NCBI GenBank assembly: GCA_017853575.1
Contig: JAFMJI010000002.1
Span: 1 to 64,000, forward strand
DNA length: 64,000 nucleotides
Direction: 5' to 3'
Origin: Chitinophagaceae bacterium
GTDB lineage: Bacteria; Bacteroidota; Bacteroidia; Chitinophagales; Chitinophagaceae
In this document: piece by piece, positions 26,651 to 35,995 of the stretch
Layout: each line of letters begins with the position of its first letter
Numbering within the stretch: position 1 is the first letter of the stretch
Made by a program: the position numbers and the translations under genes
Notes under the pieces: model-generated
What the model saw: the letters and a program-made list of their open reading frames with translations, nothing else
What the model was told of the DNA's origin: nothing
Database searches by the model: none

Positions 26651-28201
26651 ATGGCAGCACTACCGAAGGAACCCCGGCAGAAAATGATCAACATCATGTA
26701 TTTGGTGTTGACAGCTCTTCTTGCCCTGAACGTGTCTGCGGAAATCTTGAATGCATTCAAGGTAGTTGAATACAGCTTGAGCGGTTCCAATACTGTTTTA
26801 GGTGAATCTAACAAGGCGATTTATGATCAACTTGAAGCGATGTTAAAAGACCCCAAGACGTCTGACAAAGCTGCTATCTGGAAACCCAAAGCAGATCAGG
26901 TTCGTTCATTGGCTCAGGATGTGTTCAATAAACTCGAAACGTATAAGCAAGGGTTGAAAGAAGAATCAGATTTCAATAAAAAAACCGGAGAATTTAAAGA
27001 AGATGATATTGAAGCACCCACCAGATATTTCACAGCTGGAGGTCATGGTGCAGAATTGTATCAATCACTTGGTGAGTTCAAAATAAAATTATTGGCTATT
27101 GATAAAGATCTCTCTGATCAGTTGGGTGAAAAACTTCCATTGAATTTGGAAATTCCCAAATCAAATGCTGGGAATACCCTGTCTGGTGATAAAGTAACCG
27201 ATTGGGTCAACAGTTATTTTCACATGACACCAACAGTTGCAGCGCTTACTATTTTGACAAAATTCCAAAACGATGTAAAAAATTCAGAAAATATCGCTGC
27301 AGCATTTTGTGCAAACCAAGTTGGTTCTGTGAAACTGGTGTTGGATAAATTTGAACCATTGGTTGGAACAAGCTCCAATTATTTAATGCCAGGTGAAGAA
27401 ATGATTGTAACCGCTGGCTTAGGAGCATTTAATTCAAACGTTAAACCTCTTGTTACCATCGATGGAAGAACCATTTCAGTGAATGCAAGTGGAGTGGCTG
27501 AATCAAAATTCTCAGTGGGTGGAGCTGGTGCAAAGTCGATGAATGTTATAGTTAGTTTCATCGATCCAAATACTGGAGAAAAACGAAGCGTTGCAAAAAA
27601 AGTTAATTATACAGTGGGAGTTCCATCTGGGGTTGCTGCTTCAGCAGACAAGATGAACGTTTTGTATATTGGTGTAGATAATCCGCTTACCATCACCGCA
27701 GGCGCAGGAAGTGAAAAAGTTTCTGCTCAATTTTCTGGTGGTACCATATCAAAAGCTGGTGGTAGCAGCTATATCGTAAAACCAAATCCTGGTTCATACG
27801 GCGAACAAACTGTTACAGTGTTGGTAGATGGAAAATCAGTTGGAAAAGTTGGATTCAGGGTTAAGCAATTGCCAAATCCTACAGCATACGTGGGTAACCT
27901 GAGACCTGGAACTGTTCCTTCCGCTTCTTTCAAAGCAATGGGTGGACTCATAGCAAAGTTGGAGGATTCAGAATTTGATGCTCCATTTGAAGTGGTTAGT
28001 TACAAAGTAGGCGCTCTCAGTTCTGATGTTCCTGATTATGCTCCAATAGATAATAAGGGTCCGAGATGGAGTGGCTCTGCAGCTGCATTGATTAACAAAC
28101 TTAAACCTGGTGCCTTGGTTGCAATTACAGACATTACTGTAAAAGGGCCTGACGGGCGTACCAGGGTGTTGCCTTCCGGACTATCATATAATTTGAAATA
28201 A
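26651..28201 (+). CDS. gldM: Type IX secretion motor protein GldM
   Basis: 516 aa, usual length. The N-terminus (LPKEPRQKMINIMYLVLTALLALNVSAEILNAF) is the family signature and contains the single membrane helix that packs with GldL. The remainder is a chain of periplasmic domains: an all-helical D1 to about residue 215, then Ig-like domains (D2-D4) that reach the GldK-GldN ring (LPNPTAYVGNLRPGTVPSASFKAMGG near 420 marks the last). No enzymatic motif. Confidence 0.95.
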   Translation: MAALPKEPRQKMINIMYLVLTALLALNVSAEILNAFKVVEYSLSGSNTVLGESNKAIYDQLEAMLKDPKTSDKAAIWKPKADQVRSLAQDVFNKLETYKQGLKEESDFNKKTGEFKEDDIEAPTRYFTAGGHGAELYQSLGEFKIKLLAIDKDLSDQLGEKLPLNLEIPKSNAGNTLSGDKVTDWVNSYFHMTPTVAALTILTKFQNDVKNSENIAAAFCANQVGSVKLVLDKFEPLVGTSSNYLMPGEEMIVTAGLGAFNSNVKPLVTIDGRTISVNASGVAESKFSVGGAGAKSMNVIVSFIDPNTGEKRSVAKKVNYTVGVPSGVAASADKMNVLYIGVDNPLTITAGAGSEKVSAQFSGGTISKAGGSSYIVKPNPGSYGEQTVTVLVDGKSVGKVGFRVKQLPNPTAYVGNLRPGTVPSASFKAMGGLIAKLEDSEFDAPFEVVSYKVGALSSDVPDYAPIDNKGPRWSGSAAALINKLKPGALVAITDITVKGPDGRTRVLPSGLSYNLK

Positions 28202-28225
28202 AAGAAACTTGATAAACAAGCTATC

Positions 28226-29287
28226 ATGAAAAAATTGCAGATTTCGTTGTTGATTTCACTGAGCTTCATTTTGCTCTCCAATGTAGCAGCGGCACAAGCG
28301 AAAAAGCCGGTTGCCAAGAAAACTACTTCAACAACCAAAAAGACTGTACCAGCAAAAACCAATGCTGCTCCTGTGTTAGTGGCAGATGCGGCTGTTTCTG
28401 CACCTCCTCCTGCAAAAGATACTTTAAAACCTGCAGCACCTGCAATACCTCTAAAAGATCCATTTGCATTTGACTCCATCAAAGTTTCTTTGAGAAATGA
28501 TGCATCTGTTGATAGAAATCTTATCAAAGCAAGGACACCACTTGCATATGAAAATATCAGAGAAGATGATGCATGGTATCGTCAGAGGGTTTGGCGCGAA
28601 ATTGATATCCGTGAAAAAATAAATCTCCCATTTAGATACAAGGCCGATGACGATAACGGAAATCAACGCTTCATCAATATACTTTTGCGTGCCGTAAAAA
28701 ATGCTGATGTTACTGCATTTGATGCAAATGTTGACGATCGTTTCACTACGCCTTTGCCGGTTGCCAGAGTTGGAGAACTCATTTCCGGAAGATGTGATTC
28801 CGTTCAGGTAATTGATTGGTCTAAAGATCCCGATGGCACCAAAGGTGTGTTCAAAGATTCTCTGGTGTGCAGAGATTTCAACCCCGATGATATCATCAAA
28901 TACCGTTTAAAAGAAGAATGGGTGTTTGACAAAGAATCCTCTAGGTTATATGTGAGAATCTTAGGACTCGCCCCAATGAAAACCTATTTGGATGAATCAG
29001 GAAACCTCCTGGGTGAATCACCTATGTTCTGGGTATATTATCCAGATCTGAGAACAGTTCTTGCAAAATATGATGTTCACAATACCAAGAATATTGGTGG
29101 AAGAATGAGCTGGGAAGAATTATTTGAAAGCAGAAACTTCGATAGCAAGATTGTGAAGTCTACAATAGATAATCCTTATGATCTTTTCATCAAGCAATAT
29201 ATCAAAGACAATATTCTTCAATTGCTTGAAAGTGACAATATCAAAAACAAGATATTTAATTTTGAACAGGACCTCTGGTCTTATTAA
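28226..29287 (+). CDS. gldN: Type IX secretion ring protein GldN
   Basis: 353 aa. A signal peptide (about 1-25, ending AAAQA) is followed by a low-complexity linker rich in Lys, Thr, Ala and Pro to about residue 75. The conserved domain starts near ENIREDDAWYRQRVWREIDIREKINLPF and includes RVGELISGRCDSVQVID and FWVYYPDLRTVLAK. GldN pairs with GldK in the periplasmic ring. Last gene of the operon, with a strong terminator 25 bp after the stop. Confidence 0.95.
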   Translation: MKKLQISLLISLSFILLSNVAAAQAKKPVAKKTTSTTKKTVPAKTNAAPVLVADAAVSAPPPAKDTLKPAAPAIPLKDPFAFDSIKVSLRNDASVDRNLIKARTPLAYENIREDDAWYRQRVWREIDIREKINLPFRYKADDDNGNQRFINILLRAVKNADVTAFDANVDDRFTTPLPVARVGELISGRCDSVQVIDWSKDPDGTKGVFKDSLVCRDFNPDDIIKYRLKEEWVFDKESSRLYVRILGLAPMKTYLDESGNLLGESPMFWVYYPDLRTVLAKYDVHNTKNIGGRMSWEELFESRNFDSKIVKSTIDNPYDLFIKQYIKDNILQLLESDNIKNKIFNFEQDLWSY

Positions 29288-29311
29288 AATTTCCGATCAA
29301 AATATTGAGGG

Positions 29312-29335
29312 GGTCAGCTACGGCTGACCTTTTTT
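29312..29335 (+). terminator. Intrinsic terminator of the gldKLMN operon
   Basis: Perfect 7-bp stem GGTCAGC-TACG-GCTGACC followed by six T's, 24 bp after the gldN stop. It overlaps the 3' end of the convergent uvrC gene by 2 bp. Confidence 0.88.
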
Positions 29336-31133
29336 ATTTGTTGAAGAAATCAAAAATCAATTGTGCTTTCTTTGTGCCAATTTTTTCAGTCAGCGCATCA
29401 CGACTAGCATGTTTGATGTTGTTGATGGATTTGAAATGAATCAATAAATCCTCTGCTGTTTTGGGGCCAATCCCTTCGATATCCAATAATGCATTTTTAA
29501 AAGTACCCTTGCTTCTGGTTCTTCTATGCATGTTGATTCCATAATGATGGACTTCATCTCTGATGGATCTAATGAACAATAATACTTCACTGTTATATGG
29601 CAACTTCAGCGATTCTTTGTCGCCATAAAAAAATATCTCCTCAACGTTTTTTGCCAATCCAATCAAAGTCATTTTTCCTTCCAAGCCCAGTTCCTGAATA
29701 GCTTCTACTGCAGCATTAAGTTGGCCTTTTCCTCCATCTATGATGACCAATTGTGGCAGTGTAGCACCGTCACGGAGCAAACCATTGTACCTTTTGAGCA
29801 CAGCTTCTTTCATGGTAGCAAAATCATTGATGCCTTTTACAGTTTTAACATGATAGAACCTAAAGTCTTTTCTGCTTGGCATACCATCTTTATAACACAC
29901 CATTGCAGAAATCGGGTATTGTCCATGAAAATTTGAGTTATCAAAACATTCAATATGTGAAGGAGTTTCCTTGAGTGATAAAAGCGATTTGGTATTTTCT
30001 ATTAATGCCAACTTATCTGTCTTTTCACCTGATAAATGAAGCATCTTTCTTTTTCTGATTTGAGAAGCTCTGTAAACTGCATTGGTCGTTGCCAGATCCA
30101 ATAGCTTTTTCTTTTCACCAGATTTTGGAACAACCATCTGGTATGCTTCAAAACCAAAAGATATTGCGATTGGCAATACAAGCATGTTGGAACTGTTGTG
30201 ATGGGTGTCTTGGTGGTGTAAAATGCTCTGTGAGAGAATATCCTCGATGGAATCATCTGCCTTGTTCTTATATGTTGTGGTTCCTGAATTGATGATGGTG
30301 CCATTTCTGACAGACAAAAAACTGATGATTACCATATCATCCTCGACCGCATATCCAAATACATCCATGTCGCCCATTGTTGGACTCACAACAGTGGATT
30401 TGGATTTATATTGCTGCAGGGCATGGATCTTGTGTTGAATCAATGCTGCTTTTTCAAAATTTAATTCCTCTATAAATAATTTTTGTGCAGATTTATAATC
30501 CTGAATGATGCTGTTTAAATTTCCTCTAAGCAAATGCTTTACCTGTTCAATGCCTTTGTTATAATCTTCCTCTGTTTGATTGGCTACACATGGGGCTTTG
30601 CAATTGCCAAGATGATATTCGAGGCATACCTTATATTTCTTTTTTTCGATGGCATTTGTTGATAGATTGAGATGACAGGTTCTCAACGGAATGGTTTGTT
30701 TGATCAGTTCAAGTAAATCACGTACAACATGAATCGAAGTGTATGGTCCAAAATATATCGAGCCATCGTTGATTCTCCTTCTTGTCAGGAAAACCCTTGG
30801 ATAAGGTTCTTTTTTTATAACTATGAATGGATATGTTTTATCATCTTTTAATTCTATATTAAAACGTGGTTTGAATTGTTTGATCAATGCATTTTCCAAC
30901 AACAATGCATCGTGTTCAGAAGGAGCAATTGTAAAATCAATTTTTTTGATTTGCTTTACCAGCTCCCTGGTTTTAAAAGTTTGATCTTTCCCCGTAAAAT
31001 AAGAGCTGACCCTTTTTCTGATTTGCTTAGCTTTTCCAATGTAGATGAGCTTCCCATTCGAACCATAATATTTGTATATGCCAGGTTCGTTGGGGAGGCT
31101 TTGTTGAATGGTTATGAAGGTCTTTTTATCCAA
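29334..31133 (-). CDS. uvrC: Excinuclease ABC subunit C
   Basis: 599 aa. GIY-YIG domain at the N-terminus (PGIYKYYGSNGKLIYIGKAK), a Cys-containing region typical of UvrC (CLEYHLGNCKAPC), the UVR motif (about 205-240), the RNase H-like endonuclease half (ECFDNSNFHGQYPISAMVCYKDG, VIIDGGKGQLNAA) and a C-terminal helix-hairpin-helix (DIEGIGPKTAEDLL). It cuts on both sides of damaged DNA in nucleotide excision repair. The start is a TTG at 31133; no ATG is in frame between it and the stop at 31155-31157. Confidence 0.95.
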   Translation of the reverse strand: MDKKTFITIQQSLPNEPGIYKYYGSNGKLIYIGKAKQIRKRVSSYFTGKDQTFKTRELVKQIKKIDFTIAPSEHDALLLENALIKQFKPRFNIELKDDKTYPFIVIKKEPYPRVFLTRRRINDGSIYFGPYTSIHVVRDLLELIKQTIPLRTCHLNLSTNAIEKKKYKVCLEYHLGNCKAPCVANQTEEDYNKGIEQVKHLLRGNLNSIIQDYKSAQKLFIEELNFEKAALIQHKIHALQQYKSKSTVVSPTMGDMDVFGYAVEDDMVIISFLSVRNGTIINSGTTTYKNKADDSIEDILSQSILHHQDTHHNSSNMLVLPIAISFGFEAYQMVVPKSGEKKKLLDLATTNAVYRASQIRKRKMLHLSGEKTDKLALIENTKSLLSLKETPSHIECFDNSNFHGQYPISAMVCYKDGMPSRKDFRFYHVKTVKGINDFATMKEAVLKRYNGLLRDGATLPQLVIIDGGKGQLNAAVEAIQELGLEGKMTLIGLAKNVEEIFFYGDKESLKLPYNSEVLLFIRSIRDEVHHYGINMHRRTRSKGTFKNALLDIEGIGPKTAEDLLIHFKSINNIKHASRDALTEKIGTKKAQLIFDFFNK

Positions 31134-31186
31134 TGGAAAATGTTGGATGTAAAGTTAACACCCAAATACAAGGTTCGTTCAGTAAG

Positions 31187-32449
31187 CTAGAAAGTTTTCA
31201 TGATTCCCATCCGAATCCCGAGATCATACAAGTTCTCTTTTATGGGATATTTGTCAGTAAAGCTGTGAAGCAATTGGTATCTGAATTGTGGACCAACACT
31301 CCACTTGTAGGAACCTTTCTGGAAATTGATGTTTGCTTCCATACCCGTATTGATGTTCCATCTTCTATTGAGGTTAGGCGCTTTTGCATAGTTTCTCAAA
31401 TTGGTTGAGATAAGGTATGCTGAGCTGTTGAGGATATACGTCGGCTGAAGTGTCGATGCAATGGAGAAATTCAATTTTTGGTTGCCAATAATTTTATAGT
31501 CTAATCCAATGGGCATTGAAATCATAAATCTTTCATTCCGTAAAGTAATGCCAGCGGTATAGGTCTCTCCATTGCGATAATTTGATACAGCATTGATTGG
31601 ATAAGACGTAAATCCTAAATTGTTCATGCCGTAATTGGCGATCTCTGGCAACCCTCTTGATGCCTGAATTTGATATTCATGATAATTTGCCTGAAGCCCT
31701 GCTTTGATCGAGATTCTTTTTGTAATGGGGTAATACATGGCAGCACCAACTTCAAACCCAACAGCAGGTCGATGATTGACAGCATCTTTTACGTTTGAGG
31801 CAAACATAGAAGTTGTGCTGTATGAGTAAGAGTTGTATTGATACCTTAAACTTGAGGAAGACCCCTGGAGTGTTCTATATCCAATATTTGGACTAAAATA
31901 CAATTGCCATTTTGCCTCTTTTCCAATCTGTTTTGCTTTTTCAATGACATTGTTGATGCTTTCTAACAATCCAAGCTTTTTACTTTTTGGATGGAAGTTC
32001 TCTGAAAAAGTTAGGTCTTTTTCAACGTATTGAGTTGAAGGCAGCAATTCCTGCAATGGATGCTTTGTGTTGTTGAGATCTTCTGTATTTGAAGAGGGAA
32101 TAACCTTATTGATACTGACTGGTTCGAATGATGAAACCATATCTTTTCTTGTTCCTTGAAATGCATTGACAGATACAGGGGGAAGTGTTTTCTCCCAGTT
32201 AGATTCACTCATTTGGAAAGCAAGCGCAGCACCTGTAGGGGTATATTTTGGTATTTTTTGTTCATTCAGAAAAACAGAAATTCCTGCAGCAAGAAAGAAA
32301 ACCACAAAAGCGGATAAGATTGTCCAGGTTTGACTGGGCTGTATCTTCTTTTGAATGTTCTTCCAAATTGCATCAGAAGGGTACATCAAGTACTGATCAC
32401 TTTTTTCCTTCAGCAATTCTTCAATTTCGTCTGTCTCGTATCTTCTCAT
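31187..32449 (-). CDS. Membrane-anchored protein with C-terminal barrel-like domain, in anti-sigma position
   Basis: 420 aa from ATG 32449 (GTG 32455 also possible). The first ~40 residues are charged and helical (DEIEELLKEKSDQYLMYPSDAIWKNIQKKI), then one membrane helix (about 42-62), a low-complexity middle, and from about residue 175 an outer-membrane-barrel-like pattern (WQLYFSPNIGYRTL, FEVGAAMYYPITKRISIKAGLQANY, FMISMPIGLDYKIIG, YKWSVGPQFRYQLL). This is the layout of proteins found next to ECF sigma factors in Bacteroidota. It lies 29 bp downstream of a sigma factor and may act as its anti-sigma factor or sensor; this is inferred from position only. Confidence 0.72.
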   Translation of the reverse strand: MRRYETDEIEELLKEKSDQYLMYPSDAIWKNIQKKIQPSQTWTILSAFVVFFLAAGISVFLNEQKIPKYTPTGAALAFQMSESNWEKTLPPVSVNAFQGTRKDMVSSFEPVSINKVIPSSNTEDLNNTKHPLQELLPSTQYVEKDLTFSENFHPKSKKLGLLESINNVIEKAKQIGKEAKWQLYFSPNIGYRTLQGSSSSLRYQYNSYSYSTTSMFASNVKDAVNHRPAVGFEVGAAMYYPITKRISIKAGLQANYHEYQIQASRGLPEIANYGMNNLGFTSYPINAVSNYRNGETYTAGITLRNERFMISMPIGLDYKIIGNQKLNFSIASTLQPTYILNSSAYLISTNLRNYAKAPNLNRRWNINTGMEANINFQKGSYKWSVGPQFRYQLLHSFTDKYPIKENLYDLGIRMGIMKTF

Positions 32450-32478
32450 TACCACATCTATTTATCTATCCGCAGAGA

Positions 32479-33057
32479 TTATCCGCCAATAGGTGCTAGC
32501 CATTTCTTTTTTTCTTTTTTTTCTTGAAGGATATTCTTCTTGACAAGTATATCTTCCAAAATATTTTTTGCCCTGGTATATTGAGACCTGCTGGTACTCT
32601 CTTCTATGTCCAGGAGTTTGCCAATTTCTTTGTGCGAATACCCTTCAATGGCATATAGGTTCAACACAGTTCTGTATCCGATGGGCAATTGCCTGATACA
32701 TTCTATGATTTGTTTTGCCTGAAGCATACCTGGCAGGTATTCTTCATTGCTCACCAAATTTCCTGCATGTATTAAATCTACATGGTCGTTGAATTTCTTG
32801 TATTTTTTCAAATGATTGATGCAGGTATGTACTACAGTACGCAGCATCCATCCTTCCAGGGAACCTCTATGTTCGAATTGATTGATCTGTGTAAAAATCT
32901 TTATGAAACCCTCCTGCAACATATCTTCTGCATCCTCTCTTGATTTTGCATAACGGTAGCAGACAGAGAGCATCTTAGGACTGTATCGTTGATACAATTC
33001 CTGTTGTGCCAGGGGGTCTTTTGATAAGCAGCCTCGCAGTAAAACTTCTTCTGTCAT
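32479..33057 (-). CDS. ECF-type RNA polymerase sigma factor
   Basis: 192 aa from ATG 33057 (TTG 33066 is in frame upstream). Sigma region 2 is seen in YSPKMLSVCYRYAKSREDAEDMLQEGFIKIF (about 24-55) and region 4 in LPIGYRTVLNLYAIEGYSHKEIGKLLDIEESTSRSQYTRAKNIL (about 122-165). ECF factors recruit RNA polymerase to a small regulon. It is followed by a membrane/barrel protein and preceded by a haem-type TonB receptor, but sigma regulation of that receptor is only a possibility. Confidence 0.9.
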   Translation of the reverse strand: MTEEVLLRGCLSKDPLAQQELYQRYSPKMLSVCYRYAKSREDAEDMLQEGFIKIFTQINQFEHRGSLEGWMLRTVVHTCINHLKKYKKFNDHVDLIHAGNLVSNEEYLPGMLQAKQIIECIRQLPIGYRTVLNLYAIEGYSHKEIGKLLDIEESTSRSQYTRAKNILEDILVKKNILQEKKEKKKWLAPIGG

Positions 33058-33149
33058 ACAAGTCAAGATTCGTTACCTGAATGTAAGACTTTTTTTGAAG
33101 ATATAATTACTGCGAAAGCTGCATAAATATTAATGTGTAAACATTTGAT

Positions 33150-35450
33150 TTACAGTGCAGTTCTAAGGCTCAACAAAAGATTTCTGCCTGGTGCAGAGAA
33201 TCCGGAAGCAAAATAACGGTAGTTTACATCGAATATGTTTTCAATGGCCGCCTGTATTTTAATGGCTTTAGATAGATCATAGCCAACTCTACAGTTAAAC
33301 GTTTTCCATGATGGAGTCCCTTGTGATGTTGCATACTGGGCATTGTCTTCTCCATCTGGATTGTATTTATCTAATCGCTTCCATCCATTATACATCATAA
33401 ACAATTCAGCAAATAATTTATTCTTTTCATAGTTCAAAGAAAACCTGCCATAATTGGGTGGAATATGGTCCAAAGGCTTTGAGTCAATAGTAGTTTTTAC
33501 CAATGCATATGTATTGTTTGATTGTAGCTGATAAATCGAGGCAACTGTATTTGTTGGTAACTTGAAATTTCCTTTGATGCTGTTGAAGCTTCCATTGAAT
33601 TTCAAGTACTTGTTAAAGTGAATATTTAAACTTATGCTTGCACCCCAAATGGATGCTTTGTTAACATTCTGGTTTGCCATTACCTGTGCTTTCACACCAT
33701 TATACATAATGGAATCTTGACCATTCAACTGAAATGGCAATTTCACAATTGCATTGCTGAAGTAAGTATAAAATAATGTTCCTTCAAATTCAACGGCTGA
33801 TGATATTTGTTGATTGATTGATAAATCTACATTGTCACTGTACTCCGGTTTGATATTTGTGTTTGGTATCACGACTTGCTTTGCTGCAGTACTTGACTCA
33901 AAAATCTTGGAGAGATCATCTACATTTGGCGCTCTGAATCCTCGGGCGTATCCCATTTTTATGGTGGATGAACTAGATGGATGATATGCTAGACCAAGAT
34001 TTCCTGTCAAAGATGCATTTGATTGCTTTACAGAAGTTACAGGTAATGAAAAGAATGAATTGTCGTTAATATTTGAACGCAATAAAACATGTTGCAGTCG
34101 AATACCATCATTCAAAATCAATCTATTTTCTTTGAATTTATGAATATGCTGGGTGAATATTGCAGCGTAATTCATATTGTTTTTCCCATCCGGATAACGG
34201 GTATCTAACTTTATAATCTCATTAGTTAATAAATTTTTTCTGGTTGCAGTAGATGTTAAATTATTAAGTTGGAAATCCAGTCCAGTTGTTATCTCATCTT
34301 TCTTGAATTTTTTTATTGCATCCAGTATCAGTCCAGCAACTTTAACCCTTTCCAATCTTGTATCAAATCTATCATATCTCTTGTATTCTCTTGTAATTCT
34401 ACTCTCTTCAATATCCTGATAGCTTGCTGTTGCCTTGTATTCATCGAATGGTCCTGCATTACTCTTTATGTTCAATTGGTATGAGATTAATTTTCTTTCT
34501 TGTGGACCATAATACCATGAAGCGTATCTCAACATTCCATTTTTGATATCCTGAAGACGGTCATAACGGGGAACATTGGATGAAGATGACAGCTGCACAC
34601 TAAGAACATGTTGAACTTGTTCACTGGATTGATACAAAAACTTCTGTGTTAAGTCTAATTGGTTATAGCCGGAAAACTTTTGGATTCTGTTGTTTTGATT
34701 GGGCAGGATGGTGTCATAGGGGGTATTGGCAGCATATGGTTGAATATAGTATGGCCTCGTGCCAAAATTTTCAAATCCCTTTTTATCATTTTTGCCGATT
34801 CTTACATCTCCAAAGTTGCTGTATGTAATACTGCTAAGGGATGCAAAATTCTTACTTCCAATATTGATATCTCCATGAATGGTTTTTTCACTATTCATAG
34901 ACGAATATCTGGTAAAGGCGTTTGTTTGAACCAATGTTTTATTGTCTGTGCCCGATAAAACAGGTTTTTTAGAGATCATATGGATCGCCCCTCCGAGTGC
35001 ATCACTTCCATAAAGTGTAGAAGCAGGGCCATTTAGTACTTCAACCCTTTCCAGCATATTTTGATCAACTGTAATTATATTCTGTAAATGTCCTGATCTG
35101 TATATCAGGTTATTCATTCTTACACCATCAACAATTAGTAGTACACGGCTTGCTTCAAAACCTCGTATTACTGGACTACTTCCGCCTTGTTGACTCTTTT
35201 GAACGAATAAATTTCCAGTGGAAGCTAGTAAATCTCCCATGTTTTGTGAATTGTTTCTTGCGATTGTCTTACCGTTGATGATATCAATTTTCTGAACGAT
35301 GTTTTTTTTCTTCTCTGCAAACTTGCTCCCAGAAATAACCACTTCATCCAATTCCTTCGAAAGGATGGAGCTGTCTTTTGTGATTTGAGCGTTTACATAG
35401 TAACTGGTAAACAATGCTGCAATGAGCATTGCTGTATGCTTTAAAGTCAT
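33150..35450 (-). CDS. TonB-dependent receptor of the haem/haemoglobin type
   Basis: 766 aa from ATG 35450; a signal peptide ends YYVNAQ. The plug (about 25-160) has DEVVISGSKF, IRGFEASRVLLIVDGVRMNN and NGPASTLYGSDALGGAIHMISKKP. The barrel holds GYARGFRAPNVDDL and later NTNIKPEYSDN, corresponding to the FRAP and NPNL-like motifs of haem/haemoglobin receptors. It likely takes up haem or a related iron compound. A small membrane protein gene lies upstream and an ECF sigma factor downstream, all on the same strand. Confidence 0.85.
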   Translation of the reverse strand: MTLKHTAMLIAALFTSYYVNAQITKDSSILSKELDEVVISGSKFAEKKKNIVQKIDIINGKTIARNNSQNMGDLLASTGNLFVQKSQQGGSSPVIRGFEASRVLLIVDGVRMNNLIYRSGHLQNIITVDQNMLERVEVLNGPASTLYGSDALGGAIHMISKKPVLSGTDNKTLVQTNAFTRYSSMNSEKTIHGDINIGSKNFASLSSITYSNFGDVRIGKNDKKGFENFGTRPYYIQPYAANTPYDTILPNQNNRIQKFSGYNQLDLTQKFLYQSSEQVQHVLSVQLSSSSNVPRYDRLQDIKNGMLRYASWYYGPQERKLISYQLNIKSNAGPFDEYKATASYQDIEESRITREYKRYDRFDTRLERVKVAGLILDAIKKFKKDEITTGLDFQLNNLTSTATRKNLLTNEIIKLDTRYPDGKNNMNYAAIFTQHIHKFKENRLILNDGIRLQHVLLRSNINDNSFFSLPVTSVKQSNASLTGNLGLAYHPSSSSTIKMGYARGFRAPNVDDLSKIFESSTAAKQVVIPNTNIKPEYSDNVDLSINQQISSAVEFEGTLFYTYFSNAIVKLPFQLNGQDSIMYNGVKAQVMANQNVNKASIWGASISLNIHFNKYLKFNGSFNSIKGNFKLPTNTVASIYQLQSNNTYALVKTTIDSKPLDHIPPNYGRFSLNYEKNKLFAELFMMYNGWKRLDKYNPDGEDNAQYATSQGTPSWKTFNCRVGYDLSKAIKIQAAIENIFDVNYRYFASGFSAPGRNLLLSLRTAL

Positions 35451-35484
35451 ATACAATGTTTAAGTGGTTAATAGAAAATACTGA

Positions 35485-35994
35485 TCAACTTAAACATGTG
35501 TCTGGCGGGGGAGTGGGAATTGTGAGAACTGGTGAAAGATGAAGGCAGTCTTGAAAATTGAAAAATAGCGTTTGAGTAGAAATTGATTTCAGCGAATAAT
35601 CTTCTTTCTCATATATATATTTTAATAACTGAAAGAATCCACCGATTTGTGCCAGGTGTTTGCTTTCAGATTTTTTGCTGACAACCATTTCTGCGAGTAC
35701 TGACATGTTGGATTCTTCTTTATCAAATATTCCTTGAAAAGTAGTTTGGTTGCCTGCTGTTGAATAATTTCTGACGTCAAAAAGTTCGCCATTGATAATA
35801 ATCTCATGTCCCTTTTCGTACCATGTAACATCATTGTTGTTCAATGTAATGGTTTGGAGATTTTCATACTCCATTTTCTCTTTCATTTCATGTTTGATCC
35901 ATTGGATATAGATTGTCGACATCATTGAAACCAATGTAGGAAGTGCCATCATGCACAAAAGAAAAAAGCTGATATGTCTTTTTTGTAAAAACAT
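35485..35994 (-). CDS. Small membrane-anchored protein of unknown function before a TonB receptor
   Basis: 169 aa. The N-terminus (residues 8-30) is a membrane helix or uncleaved signal; the rest is mostly polar and faces the periplasm. The C-terminus ends in TIPTPPPDTCLS. Small proteins of this layout are common ahead of TonB receptors in Bacteroidota, but I cannot assign a family. Its ATG lies 1 base after the gpmI stop, so translation is probably coupled to gpmI, and the TonB receptor starts 34 bp after it. Confidence 0.7.
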   Translation of the reverse strand: MFLQKRHISFFLLCMMALPTLVSMMSTIYIQWIKHEMKEKMEYENLQTITLNNNDVTWYEKGHEIIINGELFDVRNYSTAGNQTTFQGIFDKEESNMSVLAEMVVSKKSESKHLAQIGGFFQLLKYIYEKEDYSLKSISTQTLFFNFQDCLHLSPVLTIPTPPPDTCLS

Positions 35995-35995
35995 T

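Noticed and set aside
28036-28527. 163-aa minus-strand frame across gldM/gldN
   Set aside because: Antisense of the Ala/Pro-rich GldN linker and GldM end; both plus-strand genes are certain.
35584-35640. AT-rich repeat-like stretch (TATATATA near 35620) as a possible regulatory or phase-variable tract
   Set aside because: It is inside the coding part of the 169-aa gene and too short to be a likely slippage site.
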